Shown here: one piece after another, positions 34,447-48,731 of the stretch
Layout: each line of letters starts with the position of its first letter
How positions within the stretch are numbered: position 1 is the stretch's first letter
DNA from: Gorsachius magnificus
Lineage: Eukaryota; Chordata; Aves; Pelecaniformes; Ardeidae
Reading direction: 5' to 3'
Assembly (NCBI GenBank): GCA_034008185.1
Contig: CM067085.1
Location: forward strand, 56,898,602-56,962,601
Length of the DNA: 64,000 nt
Notes under the pieces: model-generated
Seen by the model: the letters and a program-made list of their open reading frames with translations, nothing else
Database searches by the model: none
What the model was told of the DNA's origin: nothing
Position numbers and translations under genes: made by a program

Positions 34447-37400
34447 CCACATCTTCCATTTCTGTGTGCAGTGCCCAAGGTCACCACACTAAGGACTGCG
34501 GGGGAACGAAGGAAATCACAAACTCTTCTTTTCTTTTTGAGGCCTGGAAACAAAATTGGTGGGGCCAGAAAGAGAAGAAGCAAAAAGGAGAGCGGCTGGC
34601 AATTATGTCGCCTGTTGGGGAAGGAGAGAAGGGCTGCAGGTCCCTGCGGGTCCCAGGCAGCAGTGGCTTTCTCCATCTTCAAAGCCTCGTGCTCTGCTAG
34701 CGTGAGTTGTACACAGAGTACACACATGTACTCATACCTTGATACCTACCTCTCCACACCAAGAGTGTATGAAGATTCCAATGTTCGAAAGCACCTGCTG
34801 TCTCGCATCCCTTTGTTCTGTACACATGCTTACTTTTTCACTCTGGAATTCATATCTTTATGGCATCTCACTTTGTGTTTCTCCCCCCGCTGGTTTCAGT
34901 CAGGTTTTAGAAGGGGCTATGAGCTACGATGTGTTTCCCTTAACTGATTTTTAAAAGTAATATACGGCTTTAATAGCCCAACTCATTCCAAATGGCATAA
35001 GACTAAAGGCAATTGTGAATGCAATCAGCTGGAATAATTTAGTTTACTTCAACCTTTTTTTAATCTTCCATTTTTAACCAGTTCTCTTCCCTCTTGAAAA
35101 AGGAAATGGTAAATTATATTAACAAAAAGCTGTATGGCACCGCAAAGGTGAGATAAGCACTGTCTGTATCCTAGCCAGTCTCCTAACAGCCGGGTCCTGT
35201 TAACTGCGCTAGGTCTGATTTTTTCAGAATTAAGGGTTTATGCAAACTTTTCAGGCAGTACCTTGTGAGCTGGGAGAGTAAAGGGAGGACAGAAAAAGTT
35301 TGAAACCTTAAAAAGTATTTCCAGATACCACATGCAACACCTTAAATGGCAGTTTGTGTCCTCATCAGGGAATCCCTTGTTTCGCAGCTCTTGCAGTGTG
35401 TGGTCCTGCTCGGGAAAGGGATTGTCTGTTGACCAAGCTCCTTATTCAAAGCCGACAGGGCAGTGGCAGGTCCATTTTTCACCCTGAAAAAAAAGAGTCA
35501 TCTGTCAAAAGCCCCTCCAGAGCCTGCAAACTGGTGCTGAAAATAGCAAAACATGATCCAGTGCTTTGTAGGGCAAGCAGGAAAAAGTGAAAACAGGCAA
35601 AATGGAGACAGAGGAGGTGACCCTAACACCTGGGGCAGGTAGGGACATGCTGTGTCATCCACACCACAATGATAAGAAAAGCCAAAAGTGATAAATGTTG
35701 GCATTATTTTCTGCCCATAAACTAATGAAGTTACCTAAATAAGTGTTTCTTGAACGAATTTCTTCTCCATTCTTCTTGAATGGATTTCTGTGCTCTTGGA
35801 GAAGTTCTCCAGGGTCACACTGATTGAAACTGGGAATGCTGTGGAAAACCCCACAAACTCTACAAGTGCCAGCAAAGGCAGAATTTGGCTACTTTTTCAG
35901 GACTTCTGCTCCAGCGAGCCCCCAGGGGGTGCAAAGTTGTGGGGCATCACCTGGTTACTGTGGGCAGGGATGAGCATGATGGAAGACATGATGGTTCAAA
36001 CCCACCTCCCGTGCAAGGAGCTCTTGAATGCAGCAGCAGTGGAGATGCCTGTCATCGAGTCATCTATCAAGCCAGTCTTTCTTTTTCATCTCAGAAGGTT
36101 TTTGCTGACTTTTTTCTGTGAATTAAAGCAAGACGTAATGATAATCAAACAGTAAATGGCATGAAATCTTCTGAATTCATCCAAAGTGAGCCAGATCTGT
36201 TTCACTTCAACCTAAACCAGGATTTTTTGTTTGGCTACAGAGCTGACAAAGCTACTGTTTGCTCAAAATTATTTTTCATCTATTTCTGTTTTTCACCTCT
36301 GTTCGAAGACTGCCTCCGTAGCACCGTACATATCTCCCAGGCAACCCAGCCATCCTAAAGGAAATATGGAGACAGAAACTTACTTCTCCAAGACACATTT
36401 ACACTAGTTCACAAATAAGCGCCTTCTTTTCCTCTTTCAGGTAACAATCCCACACTCAGCATTTGGCGTGTTTTCCCAGCCAGAGCCTCCCCAGGCAACC
36501 CAGCCACGGAGAATCTGCGGCTGACCTCCTGACCGTGCAAACAGACCCCCATCTCAGACAGGAGACTTGGAAGCTGCACGAGCACTTTACCAGCAGAAGC
36601 ACCAGAAATCTTCAAAGCAACAGAAAGTCTTTTGGATACATAAAAAAGACATGAGAAGAAAAGGCAACTGTTGAAAAAAGTTAGGTTTCTTTTTAGCATG
36701 TTCAAATGGGACTTGCTCAGAAATCTGCATTTTAATCCAATAGAGGATCCCCTTCAAAGCTTGGTTTTCTCCTGAGCTACGTTATCAAAGCAAACTCACA
36801 ATTTCAGCTGATCAGAAGGCAAGAAAGAAGCTTCAAGTGAAATGCCCAGAAAATTAGATTAATCAGAGTTGATAAGAATCAAGTGAGACAATTCTGCAGT
36901 ATGAACACGACTGAAAATTGTAAGATAACTGATAAAGTATTCCAATGACAATATCTGATTAAAATAAACAAGTTATTATTTTCACAATGATTTGTTTAGC
37001 AGTGTCACACTATGCTCTGAATGAGAAAAGACAAAAGCATCTTTGTGATCTAATTACTTTAAAAAATCCTATTAACATAACAATTTGATCCAACTGTTTT
37101 TGAGGTGTCCCTGTTTAGAGCATTCATCCCTATGACAACAGAACTTTTTTTAAATGCATCAATTATTTTGAGGCAGAACATTTTTTGAAGGAGATGTCCT
37201 GGTATGATATGCAAACATTTCAAGAATAATTTAGGAGAAAAATAAAGTTCAGAAAAATCCTCTAAAAATACCCTTGAGCCTGGAACACAAATGTGAAAAA
37301 ATCTTTCAAGTCTCAGTTACAAAATACGGTCCCAAAATGAGGTCCCAAAAAATATAGTTTTAACAAATCGTCGGGTGGAAATGCAGCTTTGGTCACTGCC

Positions 37401-40400
37401 TGGTACTAAGTAATGTGACTTCCCTATTTCTTAAGTACGTGCAAATTAGAGATGCTTAAGTTTTTCCATTTTATCATTTTTTCACTGAACACTTCCATGG
37501 ATAGATATTCCATTGGAAATCCAAAATATGTTGATTTAACACTTTATTTTGAGGATATTTGAAGTAAAAGTTCAATTTTCAGGTAAAGATTAATCATGTC
37601 AACTCTTTTATCCAGAAAGAAAGAAGAAAAGGCCAAAGCAACAAAATGTAATTTCCAGCCCTTCAAGTACAAATCCTAAAGCTTGTCAGCTTCTTAAAGT
37701 GGTACCATAAAATATAATTTACTATGGAATAAAATTAAGCTAAACTAGACAAAGACCATTTGCATGCTGAGCAAGACTCAATGCAGAATTTAAGTGACAG
37801 CTAGTTCGGGTTAAGAGAGGATTTGAACTAATTTTTCTATGCATTCCTGTATGGAGGAAACTTTAAGAACACCGTCTCCTGGGGTAGAGGCCATATGGCA
37901 GGGCACCAGCTGAAGGAAGGCGGAGCCCACCAGCGGCTGCCAACGGGAGAGTTTGCCAACACCAGCTCTGGCAGCAAGGGCAGGAGGGATGGAGCTTGGC
38001 TATTCAGGTCCTAATCCCAGCTGCGAAGTGGCCAATGCCTCTCGTGCCACTGTGACCAACCTCCCCTTAACTCTCACATTCACAGGTGAGAGCAGCAAAC
38101 GTTAACATCTTAATTTTATTCCTGAAGCAGTCACTTTCATAATACTGAAGATGCTCATAATGTATATTCTTCATGTGAAACGTCCTCCTTCTCCTCATGA
38201 CCTTTTCCGCAAATCAAGTCTCATTAATTACCCTGAGTTATGATGTGGTGTGATCGTTATTTGCTGTGCTTAGGTTTGTGCAGCATATTTATCGTCCGGT
38301 CTGTTTTACCAACTAATAGCAAAGGACAGTTCAACTGTTTGCAGCTGAGTGTTGTGTGACATTGTCACATGCGCAGAAGAGGATATAAGGGGAAAAAGAC
38401 GGAGAGCTGTCAAGCAGTATGAGATTCTGGGCTTGCATTCAGATTGGGAGATGGGATCCATACGAATTAAAAAAAAATGTTTTATTTGTTTTTTGAAGTG
38501 GAGAAAGACTTGTGAAGAAAAAACACAAAAAGAAGTGTGAAAATGCCTGTAAAATGACCAGGGAAGTACCAGAACATATTAGAGGAAATTCACCAAGAAA
38601 ATCAAAATAAACTTTATGTGCATACTCATATATGCTACTTTCATTACTTGGGTTTAGGAGTGATTTTGGAGCTGTGTTTGGACATAGACATTTAAAAACT
38701 GTCAGAGACTGAACACTGAGAGTACTAACCCAAAGTGGCAGAGGCAGAGCCTGCTGCCAGGTCACCGGGGGTCGCAGCTGGGTACCGTCTGCAGCAAAAG
38801 CCTCTGCGGCTCTGGAGGTAGAAGCACTCTTGCTTCACTGAAATGCTTTACAGCTTTAATTGCTGTTTGACCAGATGACTAGAGACCGTACGTAACTGCT
38901 ATTTGACTCCGCTCTTGCGTCTCCTGTATCCTCAGCTGTTTGACTTAGAAAGAGATAAGTCTTTTCCTCCTTGTGCACGGGCCTGTGACTTTGGTGGCAT
39001 CAGACCACTTCTGTTTTCTGAATAATTCACAAAGAATGCCCAAAAATGTCAGACAAGTATGTTACTTATAAGAGGGTCTTGTAGGCAAACATCTAATTAC
39101 TCAGGATGAATCTGAAAGAATGCAGAAAACTTAGTTTCTCACATTCTTATGGAAGCTCACATCCTCCAAGCACGCAACTGCGGGCTTTAGTTCTGGATGA
39201 AAACCTGAAGGGAGAAGGGAGTGTTGTCTGGTACGAGGTGCTCTGGCCATGGGATGGGAGCAGGAGTTCAGCAGGTTTCACACACGCCTGCTCCGATAGG
39301 AATACCAAAACTTCACATGCAGGGTGAGAGGCGGCCAGCTCTGGGGGATGAGGGAGGGAAGGACAGGTGGACAGGGGACAGGAGACAGGAGACAGCCACA
39401 CCAGCACCCCACCCCCGCCCCTCCTGTCTGCAAGCTGCACAGCCTTAACAAGCATCCAGACATCAGCAGCACCTGCATTCCTCCCTTGCTGTGTTCACTT
39501 GATGAGCGTCTCTAAAATCCTGATGATTCCACTGTGGTTTTGGGAGATGAACCCAAGTGAATCCCACTTGCAAGTTTAAGGACCAGCACTATGTATTCAC
39601 TTTTGCCAGATCAAGTTGATTTACTATGTGCTTTAAGGAAGTGTGTTACTATGGCGAGGCTAGTTTCAAGGGGTCTGTTTAAAAAAAAAAAAAAAAGCAG
39701 CAGAAGAGTAAATTGTCCAAATCAGGTCAATGAGAAACCAATTTCTAGTGTTGCACCATTTCTTTGCCAGTTTTGGCTTATCTGAATTAAGAGCAGCCCA
39801 AGATGGGAGAGCAGAGGAAGTCCTTCGTGGATTACAGCTGAGGAAATGCGATGCTCGTGCATTGAGGGGTCAGCAATGGAACAACATTAAATGGTGACAG
39901 AATGTGCTGTTAGGAAATAGCAAGGCTTAAGGACTCTCCCTCATTACTTTGACCACCCTGGAGGTGCTGCCAGCAGCTGCCCAGCACCACAGCCTGCCCG
40001 GTGGGCCTGGGGTCCATCCCGCTGGGGCAGCGACCACCCGGGAGGGCCCAGGTGCCCCCCCAGCCAGTGGGTGGCCAGGGGCTGCCAGGAGCACATGGCG
40101 ATGCTGCAGATTAAGCCATTTCCTTTATCTTCCTGTCCAAGGCTCCTTAATTAACTTTTCTATTGTGTACCTTGATTAGATTACTTTTCTGCCTCCAGGC
40201 TACTTCTCCCACTTTATAACCTCCTTAAAATGTGTTTGCATAGCTTTCTAAGTCATACAGCATAATAAAAATTAGTTTTAACAGTTTCTTTCAAGATTTA
40301 TAACACCTACCTTGCTATAAACAGCATAAGCAGAGGAAAAACAAGACCTATTTGCGGTCAGGTCTTGGTGTGAGCAGGTGCCCTTCCTCATCCCTGCATG

Positions 40401-43400
40401 GTCAGGAACGTGCGGTCTCCAAAAGGCAGGCTCAGCAGCCCTGTTCACAGGAGCCAGGATGGGATTGGCAATAGGATCAATCCGGCCTCACTGCCCCCCT
40501 TCCTCTGAACGCCATAGCCTTTGTTTTCACCCGCACTCCGCAGCTACTTCAGGTGCATTTATGTGTCACCATCCAGAAAAGTTTGCAACAAGGAAAAGAT
40601 TGATAGCTGCAGTGAAACAGAGCATCAGTCTCATGACCTATGGAGCTGTAACATAGCCATCAGCTTGCATATGACCAATTCCTCATGGAGGGGATGGAGG
40701 TCTCCTTGTCCCAAATCCAAGTCATCCTTTCCTGCTCTTTCTCCCAGAGCTGTTGCTAAGCTCTCTCAAGCCCCTAAAAAGTGTTCCTGTTGCTACAGGT
40801 TTTGGAAAAAAAAAAAAGTGTTCTCAACTACTATTTGTTCTGGAGGAGGAGGAGAAAGGAGAGAAGGAGAAGGAGGGGCTGGAAGGCTCTTGCCCCCTGT
40901 GCCAGCCAATGTCCTGGCCGAGTGACCCACTCCAAAGGACCTGAGGAAGAGGTATCTCCAAGCTGATGGGTGAAGCTCAATGTCATGACACAAAGAAAGC
41001 AAAGAAGAAAAATAAGAGCACAGAGCAGTCAGGCAGCTGCCGTGGCCCAAATTAGCTTGAGTTTGGTGTTTTTTTAATCTTAACCTGATTGCTTGTTTTT
41101 TGTTTCAGTTATTTACACGTTCCTGGAAGGCACTGTCAAGCCTGAAAGTGATTGATGTCTATTTGTTGGGTTGGAGGAGCAGAAAGACCAACTTTCCTGG
41201 CTCAAGAGCCAACACGAAGGCTCTCGCTGTTCGTAGATCCATCCCAAACCACCGGCCAGCCCCTGTTCTTCATTGCTTCCCACCTGCTGCCTGCTTGCCC
41301 CTCATCTGGCGCAATAACTTCAATATAAACAGTTCCAAATGTGGCCACGTCCCAAACACTCTTCTCCAGTTTTGATCCAGAAATTGACTCTAAGCATTTT
41401 AGAGAACCATGACACTTTAAAGACTAGGGAAAATGTGGGTATAATGAATAAACAGAGCTGTAATCAGAAACAGCCATTTAAGCAACAAGAATTTTTGCAA
41501 TGTGAATGGCTTCTTTATGTAGTGATACCTTGTGGGAAACTCCAGGCTCTCTTCCCAGAGCCACTGGGGACACAACATTTGCCATGACTTTGATGAGCCA
41601 GATAGCAGCAAGGCAGTGCTGTTGTTAAGCCAGTCCTATTCACCTTCTGATGTGTATCTGCTTTTATAGCAGGTACTCATGCGACTCTCTGATTCAGTGT
41701 TCAAACTTCCAGCAGACCTTCATCACGTGATCAAACTAATTATAAAGGTCGAGGCATTTGCAACATAAAAGAGCAAATATAACGGTCCTTTTCTTCCTGT
41801 CACCGCTGTCAGGTAGAGGTCACAGTTCTGCCAAATGGATGCTGAGATTTCAATGAAAGCAATGTGGCGTTGGTACGGCTGGGCTGAGGCATCTTCCTAG
41901 TGCACTTGGGGAAAAAAAAAAAAAAAAAAAAGAAAAAAAAAGAAAGTCCCCAATCCCCTTAATAGTTTCCTTGATGGCTTTCATGGTGTTGCAGACTTCA
42001 TTCACCACTCACACCATTAACAGCCCGATTTAACCTACACAGGGAGCAGCACTCAGTCATTGCTTTGGGGTATTTCTGTTATTAATGCTTACTCCTTTTG
42101 CTGTCGTTGAGACTTCAGTAATAGTCATATCCTTGACCAACTAATTTGGAAAGGTCAAGCCCAAACTCAGAAACACTCATTAAGGTTTTATTGGCTATAC
42201 ACTGAGAGCAAAGACCAGGACAAACCCAAAGAATTTCTCTTGAATGTGGGCACGTGCATGCTTCAGTTCAACCAACCTCTCTCCTAGAGGCAATTGTTCT
42301 CTCCCAACAATGTATGCAATTTCATCAGGTAAAATTGAAAATCCCACTGATGCATTTGCTACCTTGACATTATAATTTCTTACTGTTGACCACAAACTCC
42401 ATTTAATTCATTCTGGGCTCAGGATGGCATGTAGCACACCATAACAGGGGCTGTTTCCAAGTGCGCCTCTAATACTTTTTTTCTCTTGCCCTGCTGAAGA
42501 ACTCAGGCAGGTTTTACATATTCCCTTTCCTGCTTTCTTGTATAGTGGAACCATTAAAACAGGGGGGGATCTGCCTCTATCTAACCTGAACCCGCCCTGG
42601 TTTTCCAAGGGTAATGGGGACACTGCTCTGGGTCCTCAACCCTTTTGCCCACCCAGTTTTTGTCAGCAGGTAGGAAGTTTTCACAGGGCATGCCCAGCTC
42701 CTGGAGCGGCCAGTGGCTGCATTTCCCAATGCCTCCCAAGGGAAATTGGGTTCCTCCAGGTTCAGGTGACTGTGCAAAGCTGCTGAAGGATGGTGATTTT
42801 CACGTACAACACAATGAATGCACCAACGTGCAAAAATTCAAGTGATGAATACTTCAAAGTTTATTTTAAGAAATATGAGGAATTGGTGGAGATAAATGGA
42901 TATGAAAACTGGGGAGCGCCTGTCAGAAATAACAGAGGTTTTAAGGAGAAATTAAATACATTATTTAAAATATATTATCCACTCTTACTGCATAATTCAG
43001 TCAGCTGGAGCCTGTATACCATGCTACAAAGATTGCTATCATGGGGTCGGTTTTTCTTTTGGCTCCCCCTCCACCCTGCGTGGTTGCCCCCTCCTCTTGG
43101 CAGCACGGCTCTGCCCCCCTTGGGCACCTTCCTGACAGCCCCATGATTCTCTTGCTCATCCCCACTACGATCCCCCTCGCTCCCCACTCCAGCTGCCAGC
43201 GCCTCCCCCCCGGCAGAGCATCCCGCCCCTGCCACAGGGACCCTTCCCTGGGCACCTCTCCCCAGCCCTGTACGCCTCTCCTCACCCCAGCTGCCCCCTC
43301 TCAGCTAAAAGCTGCCAGGCTGAGCTGCCTCCAGACAGGTCCTGGGCGGCAGCTGGGTCTGGGTAGGGACAAATTCCCATGGCAAAAAATGTTCTAGGAG

Positions 43401-44888
43401 AAGAACAGGTTTCCTCCCAATAACAGAGACATCTGAATGAGAGCAAGCACATAGGACCTCTCTAACTTCTGATCTATCTCTGTCATTTTACACAGTTGTG
43501 CATACCTGTTTTCCTTTATGACCAGGGTCTAACAAAAATCAACATCTCGTTGTCCTGAAGATGTGAAATAGCAGGGCTGCTTGCTAGTGAGGACCGTAAA
43601 ATGGAGTGTGCCATAAATAATAAAGTGCACACAACAAAGGAACAACAATTAGAAAAATGGTAAAACAAAAAAAGCTAAATATTTATTTGGAATGAGAAAC
43701 TAAGAGCTACCAAATAAAGGCGTTCAGGTTTAGGAGCACAGTTTGGAAGTGGGAGCTGCTTTAGAAAACCAGTGTTGGATATCAAACTACTGGAATGAAA
43801 ATCTGGAAGCTACAGATTTGGAAAAACACATCTCAAATTCAGTAAAAGATCTGGGATTCCATAAGGCACTATGATTCCTCCACTTAGGAATAATAATCTA
43901 CATTGTTCTCAGAAAGCAAGATGTCAGTAGCATAAACCAAACAGGTAATAGACACTTCTTAGGCATCATGAGGATAATGGCTCCCAAGGCAAAATGAGGC
44001 AGGTTATTTTTCATCATGAAATACTCCTGAGAGTTAGACAGTCACCTGGTTTTTAATCCAGACATTGCAGACCCAAAGGATTTTGTCTGAGTGTGACAGG
44101 GAGCAGGAAATGTTTCTGTCTCATGAAAATTCATTGGGAATTACATTAGTACTGCTGCGGAGGCAATGACATCTAACAAGAGTGGATGCACTGCCTCATC
44201 CATACATATCCCATTTGCTAAAGTCTTGGCCTGTACTGTACTAATGGTCCTGACCAAAAGACCACGGCGCATTGAGGAGCTAGTGACCCACACAGCAGTT
44301 ACACGCAGGCCATAGGGGTGCTGAGCACACCCCACGGATGCAGGATGGACTCCCCTGGCTATTCCCGACGGAGGAGCCCCCAGCACCTCCTGTTGGCACT
44401 GGTGCTTACATCGTCCACCTGGCCATGGCTTTATCTTACAGTGAAGCAGCATGTTCTCATGTGAAATCCTTCTGCTTGACAGTAGAGGTGATGGATAGTG
44501 TTGTGTTCTCCAAGAATAATGCTGTAAGAGCTCTACAGACTAAAATGCCAAGGCACCTCTCCATGGGGGGGATCTTGCAGCCTGCCATGCCTGAGTAGGA
44601 TGTCTGTCCCATGCTGCGACACTCAGGGTCCCAGCATCTGAAGGGACAACAGATACTATCTGCTCTTTGCTGCTAGTGCTAGCTCCAACAGTATCTTAAT
44701 CCATACATGATGAAGTCTGAGTGCCTTTACCAACACCATCATAACAAACACCTGCACCAGTGCATTGCAGGGTCTTGCAATTATTTGCATGGCGTGACAG
44801 CCTTGGAAAGCAGATAATCAGTATCAATAACTTAGTATTTGAAAAATAGCTTGTACATGCTCGACTCATTTAATAGACCGATGAACAT
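34447..44888. other. Non-coding stretch
   Basis: Mixed composition with A-rich runs (39681-39695 and 41911-41945) and no exon or repeat family I can support. The 192-codon plus-strand frame at 34369-34947 is partly antisense to CR1 and is not a gene candidate. Confidence 0.5.
41911..41945. repeat. A-rich tract
   Basis: Two long A runs separated by a single G. I see no retroposed gene body next to it. Confidence 0.9.
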
Positions 44889-45105
44889 AGAATCACAGAA
44901 TCATAGAATCCTCCATTGGAAGGGACCTCGAGGATCATCTAGTCCAACCTTCCTAGGTAAGAGCACAGTCTAGATGAGATGGCCCAGCACCCTGTCCAGC
45001 TGAGTCTTAGAAGTGTTCAATGTGGCCGAGTCAACCACTTCCCTGAGGAGATTATTCCAATGGTTGACTGTTCTCACAGTGAAAAATTTCCCTCTCGCGT
45101 CCGGT
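44889..45105 (-). mobile_element. CR1 LINE 3' end fragment
   Basis: The fragment starts AGAATCACAGAATCATAGAATC, then TTGGAAGGGACCTCGAGGAT and ATCTAGTCCAACC, the conserved CR1 3' region. About 215 bases survive. A perfect hairpin-forming palindrome lies immediately beyond its 5' end. Confidence 0.92.
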
Positions 45106-45108
45106 CAT

Positions 45109-45139
45109 TTTTATAAATGAATGATATTCATTTATAAAA
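45109..45139. repeat. Perfect 14-bp inverted repeat with 3-base loop
   Basis: TTTTATAAATGAAT (45109-45122) is the exact reverse complement of ATTCATTTATAAAA (45126-45139), separated by GAT. It abuts the truncated CR1 end. Confidence 0.95.
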
Positions 45140-45880
45140 TGCCCATAGTGTCTGATCTGCTATATTTTCAGGAGAACAAAAGGGAAGGTGGGAGTCCCTT
45201 CAGGAGATCTGGAGCCTGGAGAATGTGGCCTTTCCTCATCTTTTCTGTCATGGTTCATAGCTGTGTGCTTGCTGTGCTCTGCCTTCCCTCCATTTTTACC
45301 CTGACCCACACACTTCCAGCTGGTCCTCAGCCACATGTGCTCCAGGCACTTCTGTGCCTGGCGGCACAGAGGCTACCATCCACCACTCTGCACCTGCACA
45401 GCTCTCGCAGGAGAGAAAAGAAAAATCTTCCTGGCGTGCAGGTCTTGGTGGAAGTATAGTTGGGGTCAACGTCCTTTCAAATCACTCACCGTCTCCTTTT
45501 ATCCCAGCCCTTTCTTAGCCCCGCTAGTCTAGCAGAGGTGAAAAGCTTCCTTTTCTTCCCAAGAAGGAGCCACAGACAAGACCTGCAGACATGCATTAAA
45601 CTGCAATTCATCCCTATCATGATAGAGTTTATTCTGAACAGAGATAAGGAATTAAAGTAACACTGCTTTTTTTTTCCCTGCATTTCTTCACAAAATACTT
45701 GTTTATACCAGACTTAGCTGATCAGATATAGAAAACAATAATCTATTTTTAACCAATTAATTTAAAATTGTATTTGTAACATTCTGCTTAATCGCTAGCT
45801 TTGTGCCTACCTTAAAAGAAATCCAAACACCATCTGCATATTTAAAACACAAGCCAGGCAGCATTCCCATCACACAATGC

Positions 45881-45920
45881 CGCTGGTGACCACTGGTGAC
45901 CACTGGTGACTATTGGTGAT
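45881..45920. repeat. 10-bp tandem repeat, four copies
   Basis: CGCTGGTGAC, CACTGGTGAC, CACTGGTGAC, TATTGGTGAT in direct succession. Confidence 0.9.
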
Positions 45921-46011
45921 GAGTACTGGCTCCTTCTCTGATTGCAGAGCTGGGAAAGCAGCAGGGCTGGCCAGTGTGGGCTTGGTCCCCAGGTCAGTGT
46001 CACTGCTGGTG

Positions 46012-46024
46012 CCCCCCCCCCCCC
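46012..46024. repeat. Poly-C run
   Basis: Thirteen consecutive C residues. Confidence 0.95.
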
Positions 46025-48587
46025 TGAACACGTGCTACCACTGCTGCGTCACCCAGCAAAGGGTCACTTGCCATTACTGATCTGCCCAGTGGGCGATCAA
46101 TGAGCAATACAGCAATAAAAAGAGCCTTTAAAAAAGTAATTATCATCCCCTCACAAGAGTATGGACAAGTGTAAGAATTGGGGACTTTTGCCAAGGCTGT
46201 GTGTGCATCTCCCTGCCTCACACTTCCCCTTATGGAGGTTGATGGTAGCGCAGGCCCTTCAGCATCTGCTGACCGGGTGCCATGTCCCCCCAGCACCGCA
46301 CCCCCCTTCCCATGTCTCAGGGGCTGCTGGCTCTTGGTGTGACACCCTGCAGGCAGGCTGTCCACATGGCTGCAGGACCCCAGCCAACTGAGATAGTGCT
46401 CTGAAGATCTAATCTTAACCTTGATTTATTTTTCCTATCTTTTTTAATAGAAAAAATAGTATTTTACTACATGAGCATCTGTACTTTATTTAAACCAGGA
46501 CACATCTTTCATATAAAGGATGACAAAAAATTGAGGGGCTGTACAGCAGGCATCAAGTAAAAACAATCACTAAGTTAAATGACATCCAAACATGCAGTGA
46601 TTGATAGTGATAAGTACTAGCATCATCTGATTTCTTGATAAACAAGGCCAGTCTCCAAATGGTGAAGTTCCCAAAAGCAGTGGGTTTGCCCAGCTGTGGG
46701 GCCAGCTGGAAACAGCCCCAGCAGAGAATCCAAGGGCTGCACCAGAGTGGGAGGGAGGGTGCTGTCCCCACCCAAACCTTCATCACAGTATATTAACTCT
46801 GGCGCTGATTAATACATATTGGCAAGAAGTTAAAGGGAATTCTCATTGTTGATGCCCAGGCTGTATTTATTCTGTTGATAAGGATGATCCTTCATCCCCC
46901 AAGACTATCCATTTGACATCTGTTATGTCTACAAGGAACTTCTTCCTTCACGGCTGCAATAAAGAGCAGCTTTATAATTGACTTCAGTAGAAGTCAGATC
47001 ACCCTATATCCGCACACACGAATAAAAGATCGAAAAGAGAAGCAATGACCTCAATCTATTCTCCAAACTTTCATCATTACTCTCTACAGCTTGAGCCCTC
47101 TTCTTTCAAAGGTTGCCCTGAGTTTAAAATTCACAGCATGTGTAACAGAAAAAAACCCACACACAACCTTAAATGGCACAAATCAACAAATACGGTGATG
47201 CATTATCAAATTAAAGATTAGAAATAGAAATGTTTCTTGTAAAGTATAATCCTCGCCTTGATCCACGCATTTAAAAAAAATCAATAAAATAATGTGCAAC
47301 AACCATGCAAGGCTTCTTTTAATGACTTGTGTCTTAATAAATACCATATTCATTACAAACCTCCATCAAAATATATTATCTACACTTGCCCATGTTACTT
47401 TTCCTTGATTAGAAAGCTTCACCTTGCTAAAGCATGAAAAATGGATAAGAATGGAATAGAATACAAAAAGGCCACTTATTATTTGTCAGCTGGCAGGGTT
47501 TGCCCTTTTAAAGCAGATATCAAAATTTTAAATGTGATCTTATAATAGCAGCAGATTTCTTCTAGAGCCATCTGTGACAGATGCTGGGGAACTGCAGAAT
47601 ATTTGGACACTATTGTATTAATATTAGAAATGTTGTGTCTGTCTTTTTGGGCTGAGCGGTGATTGCATTGCTGGCTCAAGGAAGACAAAGAGGAACACAT
47701 TTACAGGAACAAAAGCCAAAAGGGGGTAATTAATGCCTTTCTCCAGACCTTTAAAGGTGCAGGCAACAAATCATTTGAAATTACAAATGACGCACATATG
47801 CTTCTACCCTTGGAGAAAACAACAACAGCAGCAACAAAACAGCTGTGATTTGAGATGTGGGCTGGAAGTGCTGAGGTTGCTGTCGAGGGATCACTGAGGA
47901 CCCCCATCTATGGGGATCCCATTAACTTAAGGGAAGAGCTCGTAGGAGTTACTGCCTCGTGGCCAGACTCTGTGCATATGCCCCAGCTCCCCGTGCCCCA
48001 TGCCCAGACTCCATGCCCACTGCCATTGCACCCACATGTCAGGGCATGCAAACCCATCCTTGCACTGGCGGCTGGATTGGGAGTGTGTGGGCATGCTGGA
48101 GCACTCATGAAGTCAGAAGACTGCATGGAGCCGCCACCCTAGCTGTGCCCTAATGTGATTCACCAAGTTTGGTGTCCCCGGGGGACCTCCCCTCCTGGCA
48201 CCTTTCCCAACACATATTCGGGATCCCTGAACGTCTCACCCCGTTTCAGGCACTACTCAGATAAACTGATAGGCGTGTCTATATCCAGCAGAAATTCTTG
48301 TAGGATTGCAATATCTGCTACACAATCTTCAGTTTCTGCTTCAACCTTCAGTCTTGAAGCTTAATTGCAGAGCAAAGCATGCAAGATTTAAACATGGCTC
48401 CCAAGGGGTCTCCTGGTCACGTCTGGAAGGGAAACAGCTCCCTGTATTTATCTCATATAGCCCGTTGTGCCAAGGCTGGTGCACGCTCTCCCCATAAAGC
48501 GGAACTTCTCAGTGGCAGCATAAAGTTGTCCCCAATGGCTGGGCACCACAGGCATGGCATGCAGCCCCCATCCCATGTGAGCACTGG

Positions 48588-48731
48588 TGTGATGGTCCTG
48601 TCCCCCCACGCTCCAGCGAGGAGGGTGACAGTGCTGTCCCCTCATGCCACAGCGAGGAGGGTGACGGTGCTGTCCCCTCATGCCCAAGGGGGGAGGGTGA
48701 CGGTGCTGTCCCCTCGTGCCCCAGCGAGGAG
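48588..48731. repeat. 36-bp tandem repeat, four copies
   Basis: Units begin at 48588, 48624, 48660 and 48696. Each contains GCTGTCCCCT and ends near GCGAGGAG, and the third is the most diverged at its end. As 36 is a multiple of three, frames stay open on both strands (12-residue repeats), which explains the 133- and 146-codon frames here. It is best read as a minisatellite. Confidence 0.9.

Noticed and set aside
34369..34947. 192-codon plus-strand frame
   Set aside because: It spans the antisense end of the CR1 and its flank, with no independent coding evidence.
41911..41945. Long A run as a possible poly-A tail of a retroposed gene
   Set aside because: No gene-like or SINE-like body was recognised upstream or downstream, and no flanking duplication was seen.
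43620..44140. Possible additional ancient LINE fragment
   Set aside because: A few peptide resemblances in shifting frames, but no ordered RT motifs.
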